A stretch of DNA of 16,468 nucleotides, taken from positions 1 through 16,468 of the forward strand of contig CACZAK010000187.1 in assembly GCA_902779075.1 (NCBI GenBank). The letters run 5' to 3'. The notes under the pieces were generated by a model that saw nothing but the letters and a program-made list of their open reading frames with translations, made no database searches and was not told where the DNA came from. The stretch's first letter is position 1, and the number at the start of each line of letters is the position of its first letter. This stretch comes from an uncultured bacterium. GTDB taxonomy: Bacteria > Verrucomicrobiota > Kiritimatiellia > RFP12 > UBA1067. Positions 6,435 through 14,113 of the stretch are shown in pieces. The position numbers and the translations under genes were made by a program.

Positions 6435-9400
6435 TCACTTCCCGACCGTGACCTTGAACTTGTGCGTACGGCTCTTGCCGGAGGCGAGCGGCAGCGACTT
6501 CTTCATCACGGGTTCGAGACAGTAGAACCGGTGCCACTCGTGCGGACGCAGCGACACGCAGAGCGGTGTGCGCTCCGTGCCGGGATTCCAGACGTACCAC
6601 GTGTCATTACCCGACGCCTCGACGGTGATTGTACGCTTCCGCTTGAGATCGACGAGCCGATGCGGCTTCCCGTCCGCGGCAAACTCCTGCATCACCCACG
6701 GACGCGGCAGCTCTTTCCCGTCCACCGCCACGTTGCAGGCGTCGGTCACCGCGAAATAGGGATGGAAGCCGAGGGCGGATTCATACGCCGCATCACCGGT
6801 GTTCGTCTCCGTCACCGCGATTTCGAGCGTATCTACTCTGTCAACGGACACAACCGCCCGAAGCTTAAACTGGTGCGGCCAAATCTTCATCGTCTCCGGC
6901 GTCGAACACGTTTCAAGCTCGACGCCGCCCTTGCCGATTCTCTTCACAAGACGCCATTTCATGTATCGCACGAGCCCATGCTTCGGCTTCCCCTCGCGCC
7001 GTCCGACCCACGGCCAGCAAATCGGCACGCCGCCATGCACCTCTTCCCCCCAAAGTGCGAGATACGGCATGAAGAAGACCTCGCCGCCGCCCAACGCCGC
7101 CGGACGCCAACTCGTGACCGTCGCGCCGTCGTAGCGAACATCCATGCGCCCTTCCTCGCCATCGCACGTGACGCCGTCGCGCGTGGCGTCATGCACGTAC
7201 CGCGTCAGGCCGTAGAACGGCTCGCCGAGCGGATCCTTGCGTCCGTCCTTCCACACCTTGCGGATGCGGTACTCGTGGCGCGAATGCGTGGGGAGCCCCA
7301 GGTCCTCGTAGCGGGCGATGCGGTAGGGGAGCCCGTTATGGACCTCGTTCGTGACGTTCGCGAGGAACTTGCCGTCACGCCAGAGTTCGTAGTGGTCGAA
7401 GTCGGACGACATCTCCGCCCCCCAGAGGATGTACATCTGCCCGTCCTTCTCGCCGTGTCCGGCGCGGGGCTTTTCGATGAGCCCCGTCCAGCCGGGCGGA
7501 GGTTCCTCGACCGACTCGCGCGAGAAGCGCGGGATGTTTTGTTCGCGCATCCATTTCGCATACGGATCAAGCCAGTCCTCGCACATCCGCGCAACATGCG
7601 CCCCGTGACCGCCGCATGGTAGGGCCCGCTCGCCGAGCGGGCCGCAACGATACGACGTGATCGCGAAGCGGAACGTGAAGTTCATCGAATCGCCGTCCGG
7701 CTGGTGCATCTGGAGCCAATCCGTGAAGAGGTAAGGATAGATCGCGGTCTTGCCCTTCGGCGGCTTGCCGGTGTAACACGTCTTGTCGGGATGGATCTCT
7801 CCGAACTCCGTGAGCGTCGAGTCACGCATCATCAGCGCCACGCCGAAATCATTGTTCTCCACCAGACACCAGTCACGCACAGCGCAGTAGGCGTCCGTCG
7901 TCATCGGGTGGCAGTCCTCGTACGGACGGATGACCGTGCCGTTGAGGTGTGCGCGGAACTCGCCCCCCGGCACGGCGAACGGAAACGCGAGGTAGCCGAA
8001 GCGGTAGTAGCGGCACGTGTTGAAGAGGTCGCGCGCGTGTTCGAAGCGGTCCTCAATGTCGATGCGCTTTTCGTTCTCGGCCAGGTACACGCGGCGCGTC
8101 ACCTTCGCGCCGAGTGCCTTTTCGGGGTAGATCACGCCGTTCGTCACGGCCACGCGGTACCAGCGGTTCTCGGTGACGCCGTCGCGGCAGAGGCGAGCCG
8201 GAACCTCCGGATTTTCCGGATTATCCGGTTTTTCCGGACTTTCCGGATTTTCCGGAGCCTTCAGCCCAAGTTTTGCTACCGCTTTAGCCAATTCATTCGA
8301 TGCCGTTGCAGCGGCGCGGTCGAGCCAGTCGCGGCGCTGCATCCACGTCTCGAAAACTCTCCGCCCCTTGTAGCCGCTCGTGCCGTAGCAATGCTCGTCG
8401 TAGAGGAGGAGGTACCACCACGCGCGGTCGACCGCCCCGCGGTCGATTGTGCCGGCGAACGTGCCAAGGCGCTCCGCCGTCTCGAGCTTCCGGTCGATGT
8501 TGAGCTTGTAGGCGAGAAGTTCCGGCGCACAGACGGCGTGCTGCAGCCAGCCGCTCGTCATCTCGCCCGTGAGCGTGGGGATATTGTCGCCGAACTTCTT
8601 CTCAAGGTACTCGAACGGCTCGTCGAGACGTCCCACCGTACGGAACTGCGGCCACAGCCACTTCTTGTTCCATTCCGCCGCGAAGTCGGCAAAGCCGGTG
8701 TTCGGCCATTCGTCGTCGCAATAGACGCCCGCGAGCCACACGTCGTAGGGGTATTTGCTCTCCAGTATTCTCAGGAACTCCGGCATGCGCGCCTCGGCCC
8801 CTGCGATGAACGACGGTCTGACCCCGCTCGTCAATCCCAGCCGCTCGTATCCGCGCCCGTAGTGCGTCGAGCACCAGACGAGCAGCGACTCCTTCCCGCC
8901 CGGCGCCTTCCAGCGGAAGACCATCGGGAGATCGAGTTCGTATGAAACCGCGATCCGGTTGCCGCCGCCCTGAAGGTCGGGGTTGTTGTAGTCGGGGTGG
9001 GACGTGAGCATTTTCTTCCGCATCTTCCAGATGGTCGAGCGGATGGGGTTCCACTGGTTGGGCGCGAAGAAGCAGTAGCGCACGCCCGCGCGGACGTACG
9101 GATCGATCAGCGAGCAGCTGAGGCCGGGGTTGTCGGACATGAAGAACGTGCGCGTGTGGATGCCCCACTTCTGCTCAAGAAGGCGCTTCGTGAGGGTGGA
9201 GCGGTCGATTTCAGTTCCAGAATAGAGGTGCGTGTGGTTGCCCGCGCACATCACGCCCACGTCCATGCGCCCACGCGCCATGTAGTTTGTGACGATGCGC
9301 CATGCGGCGTCCATGCCCTTGTCCTGGTGGTAGTTGTCCCAGAACCACACGTGCTCCATCGCGAAGCGGTATGCGGCCGGGTCGTCGTCGGAACGCGTGT

Positions 9401-10214
9401 CGGCGTCGATGAGCCGCGCCGCCTCGTCGATGCGCCGCACGCTTCCGTGGCGCTGGATGTACTGCGAGTTGTGGAGACCGACGTCGGTGTGCGACGACTT
9501 GAGCCCGTAGAGCTTCCACTCGCGTATCGGCGGGAGGTTGGCGGGCAGGCGGTTCGTGGGCACGAGTTCGTAGACCGTCTCGCCGGCGTTGTTCTTGCGT
9601 GAGATCATGCGTCGGCCGTCACGCGTGATCATCGGGTGGGCCGTGAAGGATTCGTCGCGCAGCGGACTGTACGGACCGGTCCAGGCGTTGCGCTTGATCT
9701 TCTTCTCGCCGATGCTGCGCGCGTCCAGCTCCGTCCACGTCTGGCCGTCGTCGCTGCCGAGAAGACGGAACGCCATCGGGTCGCGTTTGTCGCGCGGCTT
9801 CTCGCCGAGCCAGCGGTCGTTGGCGGTCGCCCAGTCGTAGGCGGTCACGGACTGCGGTTCGGCGTAGTCGATCTGCAGCCAGCATTTCGACATGTCCTTG
9901 CCGCTCGCGCCGTTGGCGGAATACCATTTCGTGTTGAGGTTGCCGTCCACCGCCTGCCTGATCGGCGACCGTTCGCTCGAGTCCATGCCCTCGCCGTGCG
10001 AGAAGCCGGAACGGAGCGGCGTCACGTCCTTGTCGCCGTTCAAGAGGCGGAACTCGGAAAGCTGCACGCCGATCCGCTCGCCCATGCAGTCGTCGATCTT
10101 GAACCGGTAGTGCCGGAACCGCCACGGCGCATTGTTCTCCGCCGCCCCGACCGCACACGCGGCAACCGCCGCAATGGCGCAAAGGAATGCCGATAACTTG
10201 TTTCCTGTTGTCAT
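6435..10214 (-). CDS. Secreted multidomain enzyme: F5/8-type CBM + GH38-like glycosidase + FN3-like + hexose-6-phosphate mutarotase-like domain
   Basis: A 1259-residue exported protein starting with the signal peptide MTTGNKLSAFLCAIAAVAAC. Residues about 35-185 resemble an F5/8 type C (discoidin-like) carbohydrate-binding domain (AVDGNLNTKWYS, WLQIDYAEPQSVTAYDWATA). Residues about 230-850 resemble a GH38-type, metal-dependent glycosidase: His242 and Asp244 in SSHTDVGLH, candidate nucleophile Asp361 in MSDNPGLS, and DEHCYGT at 606-612 as a possible further zinc ligand. A Pro-Glu-x linker lies at about 653-672. Residues about 922-990 look FN3-like. Residues about 1015-1245 match the YeaD-like mutarotase/aldose-epimerase fold, with GGVPICWPWVG, His1079 in PKHG, His1151 in LGFHPYF and Glu1234 in YCLEP all retained. 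The alpha-mannosidase-like class is inferred; the substrate is unknown. ATG 10214 is chosen over the ATG at 10247 because AAGGAAGGAAG lies 6 bases upstream and the signal peptide begins there. Confidence 0.9.
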   Translation of the reverse strand: MTTGNKLSAFLCAIAAVAACAVGAAENNAPWRFRHYRFKIDDCMGERIGVQLSEFRLLNGDKDVTPLRSGFSHGEGMDSSERSPIRQAVDGNLNTKWYSANGASGKDMSKCWLQIDYAEPQSVTAYDWATANDRWLGEKPRDKRDPMAFRLLGSDDGQTWTELDARSIGEKKIKRNAWTGPYSPLRDESFTAHPMITRDGRRMISRKNNAGETVYELVPTNRLPANLPPIREWKLYGLKSSHTDVGLHNSQYIQRHGSVRRIDEAARLIDADTRSDDDPAAYRFAMEHVWFWDNYHQDKGMDAAWRIVTNYMARGRMDVGVMCAGNHTHLYSGTEIDRSTLTKRLLEQKWGIHTRTFFMSDNPGLSCSLIDPYVRAGVRYCFFAPNQWNPIRSTIWKMRKKMLTSHPDYNNPDLQGGGNRIAVSYELDLPMVFRWKAPGGKESLLVWCSTHYGRGYERLGLTSGVRPSFIAGAEARMPEFLRILESKYPYDVWLAGVYCDDEWPNTGFADFAAEWNKKWLWPQFRTVGRLDEPFEYLEKKFGDNIPTLTGEMTSGWLQHAVCAPELLAYKLNIDRKLETAERLGTFAGTIDRGAVDRAWWYLLLYDEHCYGTSGYKGRRVFETWMQRRDWLDRAAATASNELAKAVAKLGLKAPENPESPEKPDNPENPEVPARLCRDGVTENRWYRVAVTNGVIYPEKALGAKVTRRVYLAENEKRIDIEDRFEHARDLFNTCRYYRFGYLAFPFAVPGGEFRAHLNGTVIRPYEDCHPMTTDAYCAVRDWCLVENNDFGVALMMRDSTLTEFGEIHPDKTCYTGKPPKGKTAIYPYLFTDWLQMHQPDGDSMNFTFRFAITSYRCGPLGERALPCGGHGAHVARMCEDWLDPYAKWMREQNIPRFSRESVEEPPPGWTGLIEKPRAGHGEKDGQMYILWGAEMSSDFDHYELWRDGKFLANVTNEVHNGLPYRIARYEDLGLPTHSRHEYRIRKVWKDGRKDPLGEPFYGLTRYVHDATRDGVTCDGEEGRMDVRYDGATVTSWRPAALGGGEVFFMPYLALWGEEVHGGVPICWPWVGRREGKPKHGLVRYMKWRLVKRIGKGGVELETCSTPETMKIWPHQFKLRAVVSVDRVDTLEIAVTETNTGDAAYESALGFHPYFAVTDACNVAVDGKELPRPWVMQEFAADGKPHRLVDLKRKRTITVEASGNDTWYVWNPGTERTPLCVSLRPHEWHRFYCLEPVMKKSLPLASGKSRTHKFKVTVGK
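7616..7644. repeat. 29-bp palindromic repeat copy inside the GH38-like enzyme gene
   Basis: This is an exact copy of the intergenic unit at 5825-5853, including the 10-bp-arm palindrome (7623-7643). It is read in frame and encodes GPLGERALP (residues 858-866), between the catalytic module and the FN3-like segment. A GC-rich palindrome in a predicted linker with a non-coding twin suggests insertion of a dispersed repeat without frame loss. Confidence 0.75.
8204..8257 (-). repeat. Six tandem 9-bp units encoding a (Pro-Glu/Asp-x) linker
   Basis: Six consecutive 9-bp units share the core TCCGG (plus strand, e.g. TTTCCGGAT). They encode PEN-PES-PEK-PDN-PEN-PEV on the minus strand. The tract forms the linker between the GH38-like core and the following beta-rich domain. 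Changes in unit number would preserve the frame (three residues per unit), so length variation would alter the linker but not break the gene. Confidence 0.85.
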
Positions 10215-10220
10215 GTATTT

Positions 10221-10231
10221 CTTCCTTCCTT
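10221..10231 (-). promoter_or_regulatory. Ribosome-binding site deciding the start of the GH38-like enzyme
   Basis: On the minus strand AAGGAAGGAAG ends six bases before ATG 10214. It is a strong purine-rich Shine-Dalgarno match and places the signal peptide at the true N-terminus. The longer frame from 10247 would put this site inside the coding sequence. Confidence 0.75.
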
Positions 10232-10296
10232 GGATGTTGAATGTCACATCAGGAAAAATGTCGCGGATACACCCTTCGCCCGCGCTATTCGGAGAG

Positions 10297-11850
10297 TTAC
10301 CTCTCGGGCAATGCCCTCATGCGGGCGCGCATCAAGATTTTCTCCCACGGGTCGTCGCTGTTCCAGAAGAGCTCGGCCTCGCAGAACGGCGCGAGCCCGA
10401 ACGGCGGGTTGTTGTAGGGCACGGCGTTGAACTCCTTCGGCGGACGCTTCGCGGCGCGCAGGCGACGTATCGACTCCCACGCGAACTTGCCGTTCTGGAA
10501 CCAGTCATTGTCGAACGAGCACTGCATCGGCTGCATTATCGACTGGTGGTACTCACGCATCCTCCGCCCAGCACATCCGAGCATGAACGGCCCTGCCGGT
10601 TCGATCCAGTTCTTCCAGTCGAGGTATAGCTGCGCCTTCCAGACAAAGCCGACGGACGGCGTAAGCGCGAGTATCTTCTCGCAGAACTCGTTGTCCGGCC
10701 CGCCGGTCCGGCCATTTCCTTCCCAGAATGGGAAGCCGCCGCAGTTCTCCCACAGGATCTCGAGCGAGGGGTCGGTCTTCGCGATGAAGTCCGTCGCGCC
10801 AGGTTTCCGGATCGAGTTCGAGTGGAGGCCGAACACGATCTCCGTCTCCGGCGACTCAGCGTGGATGCGCTTCGCGGTCATGTTGACGAGCTCGACGACG
10901 GCCTCCGCGATGGAGCGTCCGGCGAGCTCCTGTCGGTCCGTCTCGGTGAAGCTCTGGAAGTAGATGCCGTCGCCGCCCATCGGCTTCCAGATGCGGTGCC
11001 ATTCGTCGATGATGTTATCGGACAGCTTCCCGAGGTTGTGGATGTCCGCCTTGTCGCAGTGGAGCGACCATCCCCACGCGAAGCCCCAGAACACCTTGAT
11101 GCCCCACGAGTGCGCCTCCTCCACCACGTCGCGCGCGTTGATGACGCGCTGGTTGTTCCAGATGATGATGCGGTTGAAGCGCGCGCGCGCCATTTCGCGG
11201 AACGTGGCGCGGTAGTCGTCCATCTCGTGCCCCCACGAGAACACGCTGCGCACGGGCGTCTGCGGCGTGCAGACGATGTTGCGCACGGGGATGCGCTTCT
11301 CCTTCTCCTTGTCGAACTTCGCGAGGTTGCGCTTGTTGGCGCGGAAGAACGTGCCGGGGTAGCGTCCGCGCGGCGGGGCGAGCGCGCCCTCCATCAGCGG
11401 CACCTGCACGTCGAGGAAATCGAACGAGGCCCAGAGGACCGCCTCCGGCGTGTCGCCCGCGAGGAGCACCACGTCATGCTCGCCGTCGTGCAGCGTGCGG
11501 ATGAGGTAGCCGTCCTTCGGCACGAGCTTCTCGGCGTCCTTGCCGAGGTACTTGCGAAGCGTGGCGTTTTCCTGCACGCGCCCGACCACAATCATGTCGC
11601 GCTTGCCCTTCACCGGCTCGCCGCCGTCCTGTTCGATCGGCAGCACGAGCGGAATCGCCAAGTGCCGTTCGCGCAGCAGATGGAACCCGATGCGTTCGGT
11701 CAGCACCTCAAGGGCGCGTCTCTGCGGACCTTCGGCGGACGAATAGACGATCTTCCACGTCCCGCCCGGCGTCGGCGCCTCCGCCGCCACGGAAATCCCG
11801 CTCACAACAATCCCGACGGCGACCGCTGCGGCTTTTAATATCTTATTCAT
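10297..11850 (-). CDS. Secreted putative glycoside hydrolase (GH67/GH20-like N-terminal domain plus TIM barrel), family unassigned
   Basis: A 517-residue exported protein with signal peptide MNKILKAAAVAVGIVVSGIS and probable cleavage after VAAEA. Residues about 30-150 resemble the alpha/beta domain that precedes the barrel in GH67, GH20 and GH84 enzymes: MIVVGRVQENATL, then KDGYLIRTLHDGEHDVVLLA and AVLWASFDFLD. A TIM-barrel-like region follows: FREMARARFNRIIIWNN, WGIKVFWGFAWGW, then DGIYFQSFTETDRQE as the best candidate active-site strand and loop, EIVFGLHSN and LEILWENCGG. I cannot assign a numbered family or substrate; a uronic-acid or amino-sugar glycosidase is a reasonable guess. ATG 11850 is chosen because the longer frame (from 11931) runs through a repeat and would bury the signal peptide. 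The ribosome-binding site is weak. It lies 78 bases after the preceding exported gene and upstream of the GH38-like enzyme. Confidence 0.78.
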   Translation of the reverse strand: MNKILKAAAVAVGIVVSGISVAAEAPTPGGTWKIVYSSAEGPQRRALEVLTERIGFHLLRERHLAIPLVLPIEQDGGEPVKGKRDMIVVGRVQENATLRKYLGKDAEKLVPKDGYLIRTLHDGEHDVVLLAGDTPEAVLWASFDFLDVQVPLMEGALAPPRGRYPGTFFRANKRNLAKFDKEKEKRIPVRNIVCTPQTPVRSVFSWGHEMDDYRATFREMARARFNRIIIWNNQRVINARDVVEEAHSWGIKVFWGFAWGWSLHCDKADIHNLGKLSDNIIDEWHRIWKPMGGDGIYFQSFTETDRQELAGRSIAEAVVELVNMTAKRIHAESPETEIVFGLHSNSIRKPGATDFIAKTDPSLEILWENCGGFPFWEGNGRTGGPDNEFCEKILALTPSVGFVWKAQLYLDWKNWIEPAGPFMLGCAGRRMREYHQSIMQPMQCSFDNDWFQNGKFAWESIRRLRAAKRPPKEFNAVPYNNPPFGLAPFCEAELFWNSDDPWEKILMRARMRALPER

Positions 11851-11882
11851 CTTAAATTCATTTTTTCGGTTTTTTAAACTTT

Positions 11883-11914
11883 CTCTGCGCTCTCTGCCTC
11901 TCTGCGCCTCTGCG
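11883..11914. repeat. Tandem 8-9-nt degenerate repeat, CTCTGCG core (four units)
   Basis: CTCTGCG-type cores begin at 11883, 11892, 11900 and 11908 (the second ends in CC) and are followed by TGAGAA. The tract lies between two same-strand genes, just upstream of the glycosidase start. Its pattern matches the CTTTGTG element at 6352-6378 as a common YCTYTGYG scheme. In the reverse direction it reads HAEAQRGRERRE, which I do not regard as protein. Confidence 0.6.
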
Positions 11915-11927
11915 TGAGAACCTTCAA

Positions 11928-12821
11928 TCACTTAACGAAAATCACGAGACCGCGTAGCGGCGCATACGTGATGATGGCCGTCCGCGTCGTGCTGCCCGCC
12001 GTCAACACGACCGTGTAGTCGCCCTTACCGTTCGAGGGCACGAACGGCACTGCCCCCGTGCCCGTGAGGTTCTGCGTCGAGGCCGTACCACGCGGCGGCG
12101 TCACCGAAAGCGTGGATGCCGCCGTCGCGCTGCGCGCCCAGTTGTCGCCAGAGTACGCCGCGAAATACCCGTGCCGCTGCATGATCGTACGGTCGGGTCC
12201 GCCTTGCATCGAATCAAGGAACCACACGGCCTGGGGCGTAACGAACGTATCCTCCGCCGTGTCGCCGCCTTCGACGAGACGCAACAGGTTTCCACCGGCG
12301 GATTCCTTGCCGTAGTCAGGCGGCAACAGTGGCGACAGCCCTTCAACGCCGACGAGCTCATAGACGTAGCCGTTCCCCGCCGTTCCCGCAAGGTAGAGGT
12401 CGAACAGCTCAAGCACATCGACAATCTTCGCGGGCGAGGCGGACGTCCCCTCGCCAAGCGTGCCGAAGATCGAGTGACGAACCGTGAACGTCGCCGAACC
12501 CTGCGCGGAGTTCGCAAGCGTCCACACACCGCCCGCGTTGAAGTTCAACGCGACCGAGCCGTTGGCGGCGGCTGCGGAGACGAGCGTCGATGCCGCGCCG
12601 CCGGACAAAGTCGCCGTCACCGTCTCGCCCGCGAAGTACGTCGCCTCCATCAGTCCGGCAAGTTCTTCCTGCGTCTTGATAGCACGCGGCGAAGGCGTCG
12701 TGTCGATGCGGTACTCGTATGTGTCGGACTCCGCCGAAAGGACGGCCTCGCGCGCCGCAAGGGGGAGGGCCGTTCCTGCCGCGACCGTCGCAACAACAAA
12801 AAGACGATATGCATTCTTCAT
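11928..12821 (-). CDS. Exported protein of unknown function ending in GLVIFVK
   Basis: A 297-residue protein with a clear signal peptide (MKNAYRLFVVATVAAGTALP, cleavage near LAARE). The body is beta-rich and low in Cys: a repeated-strand region (GGAASTLVSAAAANGSVALN, SATFTVRHSIFGTL), a central part with GNGYVYELVGVEGL and AVWFLDSMQGGPDRT, and a final immunoglobulin-like stretch (DYTVVLTAGSTTRTAIITY). It ends PLRGLVIFVK, close to the PPGLMIIVK end of the beta-repeat protein at 3759-5582. The start follows GAGGTG (12827-12832), which overlaps the end of the upstream SUMF1-domain gene; only nine bases separate the two. No family is recognised. It is probably a secreted or surface partner of the neighbouring exported proteins. 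Confidence 0.82.
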   Translation of the reverse strand: MKNAYRLFVVATVAAGTALPLAAREAVLSAESDTYEYRIDTTPSPRAIKTQEELAGLMEATYFAGETVTATLSGGAASTLVSAAAANGSVALNFNAGGVWTLANSAQGSATFTVRHSIFGTLGEGTSASPAKIVDVLELFDLYLAGTAGNGYVYELVGVEGLSPLLPPDYGKESAGGNLLRLVEGGDTAEDTFVTPQAVWFLDSMQGGPDRTIMQRHGYFAAYSGDNWARSATAASTLSVTPPRGTASTQNLTGTGAVPFVPSNGKGDYTVVLTAGSTTRTAIITYAPLRGLVIFVK

Positions 12822-12830
12822 AGTATCACC

Positions 12831-14078
12831 TCACTCTTCTGTTGCATTCGGAACAATGTACGCAGCGCGGAAACTGTATCCAGGATTTCTGCTTGAAAAA
12901 GTTGGATTTGCCTGACTTCTCCGGTCGGAATTCATGTCTGTCGCGTTTTTATCAAATAGATTACCTCCGCGCACATACCAGTTGCCAGCCGTCCCCTCGC
13001 CAGGTGTAAAGACATCAGGCGGCTCGCCTTCGCCAACATACGTTCTGCACCACTGCCAGTCGTTGCCCACCATGTCGTAAAGTCCCCAGTTGTTGGGCTT
13101 CTTCGTGCCCGGCGGGTCGGCGTACTGCGAGCTGGTACTGCGCCCCGAGATGTTAAACACGGCGTATTGCGAGGCATAAGATGCGGTGTTCCCCCAGAAA
13201 TAAGTGGTTGTCGTGCCGGCGCGGCAAGCAATCTCGTGCATCAGTTCTGTAGGAATATCGAAGTACATTCGCGTCTTAGCATTGAGCAATTCGAGTGGCA
13301 TCCAACGTCTGGTGTCAATCGCGGCATCAGCACTGTCATACGACGCAATTGTCGCGGACGGATTCGTGATCCCACAGATCTGGTTGGGACACCATCTGCG
13401 CGATTTAAGGCTGTAATCCGACCACGCGGTGGCGTCCGTTCCGTCCGTCCGCTTGATTATATATCCGTACTGCGCCGTCGTCCAGCAGAATATTCCGATG
13501 TAGTAGTCCTTGTCGGTCGTCCAGCCCGCGAATGTCCCTGTCCCGCGCTTGGCCTGGTACGTGCCGGCTGGAATCTTGCGAAAAGCCATGTGCGTTGACT
13601 TGTAGCGATCGACGTTGTAGCGGGCGTTCGAGAGGTTCTGTCCGCTCAAGCCGCCGAACGAGTCGTTGTTTGCGAATAGCCCTTCGTACGAAACGGCACC
13701 GGTCACGAGATCGACGATCATGTAGTCGTTGCCCGCAGGCACCGAAATGGTGTAGAACTTGGCGGACATCTTGCAGTCGGACTGCTTCACGCCGACGGGC
13801 ACACCCGTCCACGTGACAGTGTAGGTGCCTGGCAGCACGTTCACGTTTGGTGCGCCGTCGTAGGCGGTGTAGGTGGTACCATCAACAATCGTCGAGATGA
13901 CAACGCGACAGACGTTGTCCACCGTCGGATCGTCACCGGCGATGGTGTAGGTGATATCGACATTGTTGTTCCACGGCCAGCGCTGGCGGACGTTGTCGAT
14001 GGTGATTGTCGTGGCCGCGTCCGCAGCTGTTGCGAACAATGCCAGGACGGCCGCAAATCCAAAGTGTATCGCTTTCAT
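12831..14078 (-). CDS. Exported SUMF1 (formylglycine-generating-enzyme-like) domain protein, second paralogue
   Basis: A 415-residue exported protein with signal peptide MKAIHFGFAAVLALFATAAD. The N-terminal domain opens with IDNVRQRWPWNNNVDITYT and looks like a beta-sandwich to about residue 130. The SUMF1-type domain follows from about 155: FRKIPAGTYQ, DKDYYIGIF, DIPTELMHEIACRAGT, YFWGN, NNWGLYDMVGNDWQWC, VRGGN, and a final FRAAYIVPN. In sulfatase-activating enzymes the copper-binding Cys pair lies near the C-terminus; it is not visible here, so a binding or structural role is more likely than formylglycine formation. ATG 14078 is chosen over 14117 because AAGGAG lies at 14086-14091 and the signal peptide starts there. 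It is clearly paralogous to the upstream gene, with which it shares most landmark motifs. Confidence 0.88.
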   Translation of the reverse strand: MKAIHFGFAAVLALFATAADAATTITIDNVRQRWPWNNNVDITYTIAGDDPTVDNVCRVVISTIVDGTTYTAYDGAPNVNVLPGTYTVTWTGVPVGVKQSDCKMSAKFYTISVPAGNDYMIVDLVTGAVSYEGLFANNDSFGGLSGQNLSNARYNVDRYKSTHMAFRKIPAGTYQAKRGTGTFAGWTTDKDYYIGIFCWTTAQYGYIIKRTDGTDATAWSDYSLKSRRWCPNQICGITNPSATIASYDSADAAIDTRRWMPLELLNAKTRMYFDIPTELMHEIACRAGTTTTYFWGNTASYASQYAVFNISGRSTSSQYADPPGTKKPNNWGLYDMVGNDWQWCRTYVGEGEPPDVFTPGEGTAGNWYVRGGNLFDKNATDMNSDRRSQANPTFSSRNPGYSFRAAYIVPNATEE

Positions 14079-14113
14079 CGTTTTTCTCCTTGCCTTGATT
14101 TCCATGTTACGCC

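Noticed and set aside
6432..7622. Long plus-strand open frame (about 396 residues)
   Set aside because: It is antisense to the GH38-like enzyme, is Arg/His-rich without domains, and results from the GC-rich codon pattern of the real gene.
10822..11838. Plus-strand open frame (about 338 residues)
   Set aside because: It is antisense to the glycosidase gene, with low-complexity Arg/Leu/Val/His composition and no recognisable motif.
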